Shown piece after piece: positions 8,188-15,756 of a stretch of 64,000 nt of DNA; the first letter of the stretch is position 1; every line of letters begins with the position of its first letter. The stretch comes from Xenophilus sp. L33 (GTDB lineage Bacteria; Pseudomonadota; Gammaproteobacteria; Burkholderiales; Burkholderiaceae_C). The stretch spans positions 1 to 64,000 of the forward strand of contig NZ_LMUW01000188.1 in assembly GCF_009765735.1 (NCBI RefSeq). Direction: 5' to 3'. The notes under the pieces were generated by a model that made no database searches, was not told where the DNA came from, and saw nothing but the letters and a program-made list of their open reading frames with translations. The position numbers and the translations under genes were made by a program.

Positions 8188-8697
8188 ATGAAGAACCCGG
8201 GAAGACGCTCCGCCCTGATCGCTGGCTCCTCGACCCTCGGCCTGGCCATCGCCAGCGCGCTGGGCTGGAGCCCGCGCCCCGCCCTCGCCGCCTCGACGGG
8301 CAGCTTCGAAGTCACCCACACGGACGACGAATGGCACAAGCTGCTCACGTCCGACCAGTACGCCGTGCTGCGCAAGGAGGGCACCGAGCGCCCCTACTCC
8401 AGCCCGTTGAACGACGAGCACCGCGACGGCACCTTCGCCTGCGCCGGCTGCGACCTCGACAATTTCTCGTCGAAGACCAAGTTCGACAGCCACACCGGCT
8501 GGCCCAGCTTCTGGCAGCCGCTGCCCAAGGCCGTGGCCCAGACCGAGGACAAGACCTTCGGCATGACGCGGACCGAGATCCATTGCGTGCGTTGCGGCGG
8601 CCACCTCGGCCACGTGTTCGACGACGGTCCGAAGCCGACCGGCCTGCGCTATTGCATGAACGGCCTGGCGCTCAAGTTCAAGGCCGCTGCCGCCTGA
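8188..8697 (+). CDS. msrB: Peptide-methionine (R)-S-oxide reductase, exported
   Basis: Protein of 169 residues. Residues 1-36 look like a twin-arginine signal (GRRSALIAGSS) ending ALAA, so it acts in the periplasm. The MsrB domain follows with zinc cysteines in CAGC (85, 88) and CVRC (133, 136), the GWPSFW substrate loop, CGGHLGHVFDDGP, and the catalytic Cys156 in GLRYCMNG. It reduces methionine-R-sulfoxide in damaged proteins. I prefer the ATG at 8188 (AAAGGAATCGCC upstream) over 8173, because the upstream ATG would lengthen the signal n-region without its own ribosome site. The next gene, an exported hydrolase, follows after 73 bases. Confidence 0.95.
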   Translation: MKNPGRRSALIAGSSTLGLAIASALGWSPRPALAASTGSFEVTHTDDEWHKLLTSDQYAVLRKEGTERPYSSPLNDEHRDGTFACAGCDLDNFSSKTKFDSHTGWPSFWQPLPKAVAQTEDKTFGMTRTEIHCVRCGGHLGHVFDDGPKPTGLRYCMNGLALKFKAAAA

Positions 8698-8770
8698 GAA
8701 AGCTCCGGCGAGCCTGCGCCTTGGCGAGAATCGAGGGTCCGACCCGGACCTCGACGCCAAGGAGACTGCC

Positions 8771-9739
8771 ATGGCCCGACTCGCTGCAATGTTCGCCTTG
8801 TGGGCCTGCGCGGCCCTCGGCGTCTTCGTCGTACCGCCCGCCTCCGCGGCGGCCTCCGAAGCAGCCACCGGCTTCCAGGAACTGAAGATCCCGAACGGCC
8901 CGGAACCGCCGCTCGCGGCAGGTGTCTGGGCCCCCACCGATCCGCCGAAGCCCGGCCATCGGCTGACGCTGATCGTGATGTCGCACGGCGGCGGCGGCTC
9001 GTACGACGCCAATCGCGACACCGCGATCGCGCTGGCCCAGGCCGGTTTCGTGGTCGCTGCGGTGAGCCATGCCGGCGACACCTTCGGCGACCAGAGCAAG
9101 GTGCTGCAGTTGTGGCGGCGGCCGGCGCAGCTGCATCGGCTGGTCGACTACATGCTCGCCGACTGGCCCCGGCATGCGCAACTGGACGCCCGCCGCGTCG
9201 GCGCCTTCGGCTTCTCCAACGGCGGCTTCACCGTCCTGGTCGCGGCAGGCGGCATTCCGGACCTGTCGGCGATCGGGCCCTACTGCCACGACCATCCGGA
9301 CCACGACCTCTGCCGCGCGCTGCAGCAAGCCGGCGTCGCGGACATCCCGGGCAGCATCGTGCCGGCCGGCGCCTGGGTTCGCGATCCGCGCATCCGGGCG
9401 GTGGTGGTCGCGGCGCCGGCCTTCGGCTTCGCCTTCGACCGCGCGGGACTGAGCGGCGTGGAGGTCCCGATGCAGCTCTGGCGGCCCGCCGACGACCGCC
9501 ACCAGCCGCAGCCCTTCTACGAGGAAGCGGTGCGCGCCGCGCTGCCGCGGCCGCCCGACTACCGCGTGGTGGCCAATGCCGGCCACTACGACTTCCTGCC
9601 GCCCTGCGAGGCGCGGCTGGCGCGACGCGCGCCGGACATCTGCAGCAGCGAGCCCGGATTCGACCGTGCGGCCTTCCATCGGCAATTCAATGCCGAGGTG
9701 GTGCAATTCTTCGAGACGCAGCTCGTCAGACGGCCGTGA
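8771..9739 (+). CDS. Exported alpha/beta hydrolase (PAF-acetylhydrolase/dienelactone-hydrolase type)
   Basis: Protein of 322 residues with a signal peptide (about 1-27, ending ASAAA). Fold landmarks are the oxyanion region IVMSHGGGGSYD, the nucleophile elbow GAFGFSNGGF with Ser149, an acidic residue after MQLWRPADD, and a histidine in VANAGHYDFLPPC. It resembles putative secreted dienelactone hydrolases and platelet-activating-factor-acetylhydrolase-like esterases; substrate unknown. The start follows CCAAGGAGACTGCC, a strong ribosome site. It overlaps the convergent oxidoreductase gene by 14 bases at the 3' end. Confidence 0.85.
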   Translation: MARLAAMFALWACAALGVFVVPPASAAASEAATGFQELKIPNGPEPPLAAGVWAPTDPPKPGHRLTLIVMSHGGGGSYDANRDTAIALAQAGFVVAAVSHAGDTFGDQSKVLQLWRRPAQLHRLVDYMLADWPRHAQLDARRVGAFGFSNGGFTVLVAAGGIPDLSAIGPYCHDHPDHDLCRALQQAGVADIPGSIVPAGAWVRDPRIRAVVVAAPAFGFAFDRAGLSGVEVPMQLWRPADDRHQPQPFYEEAVRAALPRPPDYRVVANAGHYDFLPPCEARLARRAPDICSSEPGFDRAAFHRQFNAEVVQFFETQLVRRP

Positions 9740-11906
9740 TCGCGACCGGCAGCGCGCTCATGCGCGGCATGCCGGTGATCGGGTCGTATTCGGCATCGAC
9801 GCTCATGAGCAGGTTGACGTTGGTGCCCGCGAGGCGCGGGTCGGTGTCCTCCGATTTGTCCTTGGCCGCGAAGCCGTTGGTCAGCGACACCACGCCGCGC
9901 CGCAGCGTCGCGTCACATTCGACGATCGCCCGCGCTTCCTCGTAGCGCGAGCGGATCCGCACCTCGGCGCCGTCCGTCACGCCGATGCTTTCGGCGTCCG
10001 CCGGATGGAGCTTGAGCGGGTTGTAGGTGCGGCGCCGCATCAGCGCCGGCAAGCTCGTGCCGGTGGAATTCGAGGTGTTGTTGTCGCGGCGGGTGACCAG
10101 GCTGAAGGGAAAGTCCGCGCTCGCCCGGATCGCCTCGTAGGGCTCGGCCGCGACCTGCGCCAGCTCGGCCATCATTTCGCTGTTGGCCAGGTCGAGCCGG
10201 CCGGTCCAGCCGGAATCCTTGGGTGCGACCCGGACGTCGATCGGGAAGCGGCGCCCGTGGGGGAACCGCTTCACCTCGTCGAGCGGCACGCGCGAGCTCC
10301 GGGTCGCCAGCACGTAGAGATCGTCGAGCGTCGGCACCTGGCGCATGTCCAACGCAAGGCGCTCGGTCGGGCTTTCGACGAACTTGCCCATGCCGTGGTA
10401 GTTCACCCAGTCGAGCGACAGCCCGAGCGCCTGCGCGAGCCGGAAGAAGAAGGCGTGCTCGGCGACCAGGTCCGACCCCGGCGGGACATCGACGGCGGCC
10501 GGCGTGTATTGGGCCCAGCAGTTCTGGAAGCCGCGCGTGGCATTGGAATACTTCAGCGTCTCCGGCAGATAGCTCAATGCCGGCAATTCCAGCGGCATCG
10601 GTGGCGCAATGACGTAATGCGCCAATCGCGCCGTGGCCGACATCACCACGTCGAGCGACACCAGCAAGTCGAGGTTCTCGAGTGCGCGTTGCGTCTTTCG
10701 CTGGTCCGGAAATGCGGAGGCCGGATTGCTGGCCAGGCAAAACAGCGCTCGCACCCGGCCGGGCCCTTCGAGCAGCATCTCGTCGGCCAGCGCGGCGCTG
10801 GGCATGCCTGCGGTGGTCTCGCGGAGCCCCTTCGAGCGCATGACCTGCGGTCCGAAATAGGGCGTCGGCGGCAACGCCTGGGCCTTGGGCGTGAAAGGCG
10901 GCAGCAGCACGTTCGGAAAGACGGCCCGTTCGCCCTCGCGGGTCCATCGGCCGCACAGGGTATTGAGGCAGAGCGCGAGATAGAACGACAGGTTGCCGCG
11001 CGGCGAGAAGGCGGGGCCGGTGGCGCAGACCGCCATGCCCCGGCGGGCCTGCGCGAAGGTGCGCGCCGCTTCGGCCAGGTCCTGCTTGTCGATACCCGCG
11101 CGCGCCGCCACGTAGTCGGGGGTGAAGGGCTCGACCGCTTCCCTCAGCGTCTGCAGGCCCTGCGCGTCGGATTCGACGAAGGCCGCGTCGAACCATCGCT
11201 CGGCGATGACGATGCGGATGATGCCGGCCAGGATCGTCGGGTCTTCGCCCGGCAGCGCCTGCAGGTGCACGTGCGCGCGGCGCGCGCATTCGGTCACCCG
11301 CGGATCGACGACGATCAGCTTCAGCCCGCGCGCCTGCGCTTCCTTCAGGCGCATGCCGGGATTGTTGTAGGGCAGCCCGTTCGACTTGCTGATGATCGGG
11401 TTGGCGCCGATCAGCATCCAGGTGTCGGCGTCCTCGAAACCCTGCGCGCCGGCCATCCAGTAGCCGTGCATCGCCATCGAGATCTTCTCGGCCGGCTTGT
11501 CCAGCGTCGACGGCGTGAAGAACATCGGCGAGCCGATGGCCTGCAGCATCGCGTTCGCCATCGTCACCGCGAACGGATGCTGGGTGGTGCCGGTGCCGAT
11601 GTAGACGCCGACCGAACGCGGCCCGTGCCGGTCGATGATGGCCCGCAACTTCGCCGCGATCTCGGCGATGGCCTGGTCGGAGGCGATGGGCGCGTGCGAG
11701 CCGTCGGCTTGGCGCTTTCGGCTGTGCAGCAGGCGCTTCGGATCGTTGGTCTGGTCGGCCATCGCCCGGCCCTTGGGGCAGGTGTAGCCGTCGTATTCAG
11801 GCGCCTCGGCGTCGCCGGTGATGGCGACCGCCCGCCCCTCCTCGACCTCCACCATGACCGGACAGAAGGCCAGGCAGGTCCTGCAGATGCTCGGGATCCT
11901 GGACAT
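9726..11906 (-). CDS. Molybdopterin (bis-MGD) oxidoreductase catalytic subunit
   Basis: Protein of 726 residues of the DMSO-reductase family. The N-terminal [4Fe-4S] site is Cys8, Cys11, Cys15, Cys43 (CRTCLAFC and TCPKGRAM), followed by the molybdopterin core (ADTWMLIGANPIISKSNG, LKLIVVDPRVTECA) and the C-terminal dinucleotide-binding domain (SLVTRRDNNTSNSTG, HPADAESIGV). There is no Tat signal, so it is cytoplasmic. No electron-transfer subunit lies beside it. It is 18 bases downstream of the binding-protein gene of a branched-chain transporter in the same direction, suggesting it oxidises or reduces the imported compound; that link is inference. Confidence 0.9.
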   Translation of the reverse strand: MSRIPSICRTCLAFCPVMVEVEEGRAVAITGDAEAPEYDGYTCPKGRAMADQTNDPKRLLHSRKRQADGSHAPIASDQAIAEIAAKLRAIIDRHGPRSVGVYIGTGTTQHPFAVTMANAMLQAIGSPMFFTPSTLDKPAEKISMAMHGYWMAGAQGFEDADTWMLIGANPIISKSNGLPYNNPGMRLKEAQARGLKLIVVDPRVTECARRAHVHLQALPGEDPTILAGIIRIVIAERWFDAAFVESDAQGLQTLREAVEPFTPDYVAARAGIDKQDLAEAARTFAQARRGMAVCATGPAFSPRGNLSFYLALCLNTLCGRWTREGERAVFPNVLLPPFTPKAQALPPTPYFGPQVMRSKGLRETTAGMPSAALADEMLLEGPGRVRALFCLASNPASAFPDQRKTQRALENLDLLVSLDVVMSATARLAHYVIAPPMPLELPALSYLPETLKYSNATRGFQNCWAQYTPAAVDVPPGSDLVAEHAFFFRLAQALGLSLDWVNYHGMGKFVESPTERLALDMRQVPTLDDLYVLATRSSRVPLDEVKRFPHGRRFPIDVRVAPKDSGWTGRLDLANSEMMAELAQVAAEPYEAIRASADFPFSLVTRRDNNTSNSTGTSLPALMRRRTYNPLKLHPADAESIGVTDGAEVRIRSRYEEARAIVECDATLRRGVVSLTNGFAAKDKSEDTDPRLAGTNVNLLMSVDAEYDPITGMPRMSALPVAITAV

Positions 11907-11924
11907 CGTCGACTCCCGTCGCGG

Positions 11925-13175
11925 TCAGCCCGGCCGCTTCATCTGGCAGGTGGTGGGCGTCGAAGCCGCGGCCGGATCGATCTTGTCCGTCGGCTTGAAG
12001 CCCCAGCCGGTGTTCTCGAGGTCGAAGACCATGTCCTGCCCGTTGACCTTGGTCCAGTCGGCCATGATGAGTTGCTGCTGCACCTGGTGGTCGGACTTGC
12101 GCATCTCGACCTCGCCGTTGAGGCTCGCGATCTTCATGCCTTCGAGCGCGCGCGCGACCTGCAGCGGCTCGGTCGAACCCGAGTTCTTGATCGCCCTGGC
12201 CAGCATCTGGATGGTGTTGTACCAACCGATCTGCACGAAGTCTTCCTTGTAGTTGGCCTTGAACGGCTCGACGATCGGGCGCGATGCCTTCGGGTCCTCG
12301 TTGGCGATCCAGTAGGTCACGATCTTGAAGTTCTCCGCGCCGGCTGTGGCCAAGGCGGTCGGCACGCCGACGGTGGCGCCATTGAAGGTGTAGAGCGGCG
12401 TCTTCATGTCCGCCTCCTTCATGGCCTTGACCAGCAAGGTCAGGTCCGGGCCCCAGTTGCCGGTCACGATCGCGTCCGCGCCGGAGGCCCGGATCTTGGC
12501 GACATAGGGCGTGAAGTCCTTGACCTGCAGGAAGGGATGGATCTCGTCGCCGACGATCTCGATGTCCGGGCGCTTGCGCGCGAGCGACTCCTTCACGTCC
12601 TTCGAGATGCCGATGCCGGTCGCGTAGTTCTGGTTGATGAGATAGACCTTCTTGATGCCCTTGTTGCGCGCCACGAAGGTGGTCATGCCTTCGCTGCGCA
12701 TCGCGGAATTCGAATCGAAGCGGAAGAACCAGAAGCTGCACTTCTCGTTGGTCATCTCCGCGGCCTGGTCGCTGGCCGTGATGAACATCACCTCCTTGCC
12801 CGGATTGCGTTCGTTGAACCGGTTGACCGCGTCGATCAGGGCCAGCCCGACCGAGGCGCTCAGGCCCTGGAAGACGTAGCGGATGCCCTGGTCGGTCGCG
12901 TTCTTGAATTGCAGCAGGGTGTCCTGGGCGGCGTTCTTGTTGTCGAACGGGACCAGTTCGAAGGTGACGTTGGGCCCGGCCCAGGCGTTCTTGTTCGCCA
13001 GGTCGATCGCATAGCGGATCGTGGCCGCGGTGTTCTGGTTGATCGCCGCCGCCGGGCCGGAATAGGCGTCGATGTGCGCGATCCTGATGACTTCGGCGCT
13101 GCACGGCATGGGCGCGACGAAGGCCATGAATGCCGTGAAGGCCGCGCATCCGGCGAGCCAGGATTTGAGTCTCAT
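11925..13175 (-). CDS. ABC transporter substrate-binding protein (LivJ/LivK type)
   Basis: Protein of 416 residues with a signal peptide (MRLKSWLAGCAAFTAFMAFV, cleaved near CSAEV) and the Peripla_BP_6 fold (IRIAHIDAYSGPAAAINQN, GIRYVFQGLSASVG, then the C-terminal lobe). The ATG at 13175 has GGAGGAAATCGAC directly upstream; the longer reading from 13262 has no signal sequence at its start. It should deliver a small amphipathic or aromatic acid to the permeases encoded just upstream. The gene sits 46 bases after the LivM-like gene and 18 before the molybdopterin oxidoreductase. Confidence 0.9.
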   Translation of the reverse strand: MRLKSWLAGCAAFTAFMAFVAPMPCSAEVIRIAHIDAYSGPAAAINQNTAATIRYAIDLANKNAWAGPNVTFELVPFDNKNAAQDTLLQFKNATDQGIRYVFQGLSASVGLALIDAVNRFNERNPGKEVMFITASDQAAEMTNEKCSFWFFRFDSNSAMRSEGMTTFVARNKGIKKVYLINQNYATGIGISKDVKESLARKRPDIEIVGDEIHPFLQVKDFTPYVAKIRASGADAIVTGNWGPDLTLLVKAMKEADMKTPLYTFNGATVGVPTALATAGAENFKIVTYWIANEDPKASRPIVEPFKANYKEDFVQIGWYNTIQMLARAIKNSGSTEPLQVARALEGMKIASLNGEVEMRKSDHQVQQQLIMADWTKVNGQDMVFDLENTGWGFKPTDKIDPAAASTPTTCQMKRPG

Positions 13176-13221
13176 GTCGATTTCCTCCAATTGGACGAAC
13201 AGAAAAGAACAGACCTCGGAT

Positions 13222-14547
13222 TCACCGTTCCTTGCCTGGCGGCTCCGGTGGCGCCTGGCCACCGATGCCGCTCCATGCCTCGCCGAAGCGGCGCCGGGCG
13301 ACGCGCAGCCAGGCGCAGCCGCCGCCGAAGCAGGCCACGCCGAGCACCCACAGCGCGCCGCGCGCCGCCGGGCTCAACGAGAAGATCAGCTTGAGCGTCT
13401 TCGCGTCCTGTTCGTTGAAGGTGAGCGAATAGCTGAGCTCGACGAGCAGGACGGTGCCGACCAGGGTCACCGCGGCGGCGGCCAGCACCGACAGCCAGCG
13501 AGGCAGCATCCGGCCGAAGACGCCCGAGCGGAACATCCGCCAGTTCGACTTGCCGATACCGACCAGTCCGGTGGGCGCGAAGATGACGATCAGCACGAAG
13601 AAGATGCCCAGGTACAGCTGCCAGGCGATCGTCAGGTCCGATAACTTGAGAAAGAAGAGGCTGCCGACGATGGCGCCCACGATCGGACCGGCGAAAGACT
13701 GGATGCCGCCGATGTAGGTGAACAGCAGCGCATCGGCCGACCGCAGGATCGACAGGTTCTCGGAAGACACCAGCTCGAAGTTGATGACCGTCAGCGCGCC
13801 GCTCACGCCGGCGAAGAAGGTCGAGAAGAGAAACACCAGGTAGCGCACGCGGCGCGGGTCGTAGCCGACGAACGCGCAGCGCTCGGGGTTCTCGCGCACC
13901 GCATTGGCGATCTGCCCGAACGGCGTCCGGGTGAAGGCGTACATCACGACGGTGCAGACGCCGACCCAGGCGGCGATGAGGTAGTAGACCTGCAGCTGCG
14001 GACCGAAGCTCCAGCCGAACCAGGGCTGGCCATAGGAGCGGCTCGCCGAGATGCCCGTCTCGCCGCCGAAGAAGCGCGGGAACATGCTCGAGATGGCGTA
14101 GACCATCTCGGCGATCGCCAGCGTGATCATCGAAAGGCCGGTGCCGGCCTTCTTGGTCGTGACATAGCCGAAGACCGCTCCCAGCGCCATGCCCGCGATG
14201 CCGCCGACGAGCGGCAGCAGGAAGACCGGGAAGGAGAAGTTCGCATCCCCGAAGCGCAGCATCGCGTGCATCGTGAAGTAGCCGCCAAGACCCGGGTACA
14301 CCGCATGGCCGAAGGACAGCATGCCGGCTTCGCCCAGGAGCATGTTGTAGGAGAGGCAGAAGAGCATCGTGGTGCCCAGCGTCGACAGGAACGAGAGCGA
14401 CGCATTGCTGTCGAATACCCGCGGGGCCAGCAGCAGGACCACGATCGAGACCACGCCGAGACCCAGGTTCCGGCCCGCCAGCGCATGCGGGCGCCGGGCC
14501 GTATCCGCCGCCGAGAACAACTCCGGGGAATCCGACGGCGCGGCCAT
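13222..14547 (-). CDS. Branched-chain-type ABC permease (LivM-like) with a C-terminal extension
   Basis: Protein of 441 residues. Residues from about 25 to 335 are a LivM permease (multiple membrane spans, LSYNMLLGEAGMLSFGHAVY near the start, and VRENPERCAFVGYDPRRVRY in the EAA-like cytoplasmic loop). After the usual end (FVLIVIFAPTGLVGIG) there are about 100 more residues with two further hydrophobic segments (WLSVLAAAAVTLVGTVLLVE and GALWVLGVACFGGGCAWL), which typical LivM proteins lack. Its start follows the stop of the LivH-like gene directly. Topology of the extension is inferred from hydrophobicity read by eye. Confidence 0.9.
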   Translation of the reverse strand: MAAPSDSPELFSAADTARRPHALAGRNLGLGVVSIVVLLLAPRVFDSNASLSFLSTLGTTMLFCLSYNMLLGEAGMLSFGHAVYPGLGGYFTMHAMLRFGDANFSFPVFLLPLVGGIAGMALGAVFGYVTTKKAGTGLSMITLAIAEMVYAISSMFPRFFGGETGISASRSYGQPWFGWSFGPQLQVYYLIAAWVGVCTVVMYAFTRTPFGQIANAVRENPERCAFVGYDPRRVRYLVFLFSTFFAGVSGALTVINFELVSSENLSILRSADALLFTYIGGIQSFAGPIVGAIVGSLFFLKLSDLTIAWQLYLGIFFVLIVIFAPTGLVGIGKSNWRMFRSGVFGRMLPRWLSVLAAAAVTLVGTVLLVELSYSLTFNEQDAKTLKLIFSLSPAARGALWVLGVACFGGGCAWLRVARRRFGEAWSGIGGQAPPEPPGKER

Positions 14548-15495
14548 TCAGGTCTCCCGGGTGCCCATGAGGCCCTTGGGCCGGACGATCAGCACGATCA
14601 TCATCAGCAGGTAGGGCAGGATCGGCGCGACCTCGGCCGGCGTCAGGCTGGCGAGCGCATAGGCCGGCGAATCCGCGCCGATGTGCAGCCCGACGCGGCC
14701 CAGCAGCGCCGCGAGCGAGATGTCGGTCGACGCGGCGCCGGTCTGCAGCACGCCGATCAGCAGCGACGCGGTGAGCGCACCGGCCAGCGACCCCAACCCG
14801 CCCAGCACGACGATGACGAAGACGATCGTCCCGACCGCCGCAGCCATCGCGGGATCGGTCAGGAAGGCGTTGCCGCCGATCACGCCGGCCAGGCCCGCGA
14901 GCGCCGCGCCGCCGCCGAAGACGAACATGAAATAGCGCGGCACGTTGTGACCCAGCGCCTCGACCGCATCGGGATGGCTGAGCGCGGCCTGGATGACGAG
15001 GCCGACACGCGTGAACTTCAGCACGGCGAAGATGGCGGTCAGCATCAGCAATGCCACGCCCATCATGAAGCCGCGATAGACCGAGAAGCTCGCCGAATAG
15101 AGGGTGAAGAGCGGGCCGCTCAACTCCTTCGGGATGGCGTAGGGCACCGCCAGCCGGCCCCAGATGACCTGCACCACTTCGACAATGATGTAGGCGAGCC
15201 CGAAGGTGAAGAGCAGTTCGCCGACATGCCCCTGCCGATGCACCAGGCGCAACCCGTAGCGCTCGATCAGGGCGCCGATCGTCCCGACCAGCAGCGGCGC
15301 GACGAACAGCCCGAACCAGAAGCCCGCCAGCACGCTGATCGTGTAGGCGATGTAGGCGCCCAGCATGTAGAAGCTCGCATGGGTGAAGTTCAGCACGCCC
15401 ATCATCCCGAACACCAGCGTCAGTCCCGAGGACAGCATGAACAGGAGCAGTCCGTAGCTCACGCCATTGAGCAGGGTCACGACCAAATATTCCAT
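14548..15495 (-). CDS. Branched-chain-type ABC permease (LivH-like)
   Basis: Protein of 315 residues read from MEYLVVTLLNGVSYGLLLFM at 15495; upstream sequence in frame is basic and not membrane-like. Hallmarks are LNFTHASFYMLGAYIAY in the first third and the cytoplasmic loop RVGLVIQAALSHPDAVEALGHN. It pairs with the LivM-like permease that follows without a gap. This is the first gene of a minus-strand unit (livH-livM-binding protein-molybdopterin oxidoreductase). The LivG/LivF ATPases that power such permeases are not encoded anywhere in the window. It shares a 261-base divergent region with the phosphoesterase gene. Confidence 0.9.
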   Translation of the reverse strand: MEYLVVTLLNGVSYGLLLFMLSSGLTLVFGMMGVLNFTHASFYMLGAYIAYTISVLAGFWFGLFVAPLLVGTIGALIERYGLRLVHRQGHVGELLFTFGLAYIIVEVVQVIWGRLAVPYAIPKELSGPLFTLYSASFSVYRGFMMGVALLMLTAIFAVLKFTRVGLVIQAALSHPDAVEALGHNVPRYFMFVFGGGAALAGLAGVIGGNAFLTDPAMAAAVGTIVFVIVVLGGLGSLAGALTASLLIGVLQTGAASTDISLAALLGRVGLHIGADSPAYALASLTPAEVAPILPYLLMMIVLIVRPKGLMGTRET

Positions 15496-15620
15496 CTGGA
15501 GTGGTGTCCGCACGTGCCGCCGCACAGTTAAGGAGGCATATCGTAAGACTGTGTACGGTCTACGCTGGTCGGGGTTTCCCCATTGGGATTTGCCCTCTTC
15601 GCAAATGCCGCGGCGCGGGC

Positions 15621-15659
15621 CTGACACGCGCCTGTCACCGCTCTGTAACCTGCTGTTTC
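15621..15659 (+). promoter_or_regulatory. PhoB box array upstream of the phosphoesterase
   Basis: Direct 7-base repeats with near 11-bp period: CTGACAC (15621), CTGTCAC (15632), CTGTAAC (15643) and a weaker CTGTTTC (15653). The pair CTGTCAC-N4-CTGTAAC at 15632-15649 matches the classical Pho box layout (two CTGTCAT-like heptamers, 4-base spacer). It ends about 100 bases before the phosphoesterase start, so it fits activation of that gene under phosphate starvation; it is far less well placed for the divergent livH gene. Confidence 0.75.
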
Positions 15660-15756
15660 TACAGTCCTCCCCGGCATGGCGCTCTGCTCCCGGGGAGGGA
15701 CGGGGCCCAACGGCTTCACGGCCGGTCAAAACCACCCATAACTAATGCCCTACCCA

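Noticed and set aside
9576..13394. A plus-strand open frame of 1272 codons
   Set aside because: It lies antisense to the molybdopterin oxidoreductase and binding-protein genes, its translation is low complexity (Arg/His/Gly/Val-rich) and it shares no motif with any family; such frames are common opposite high-GC genes.
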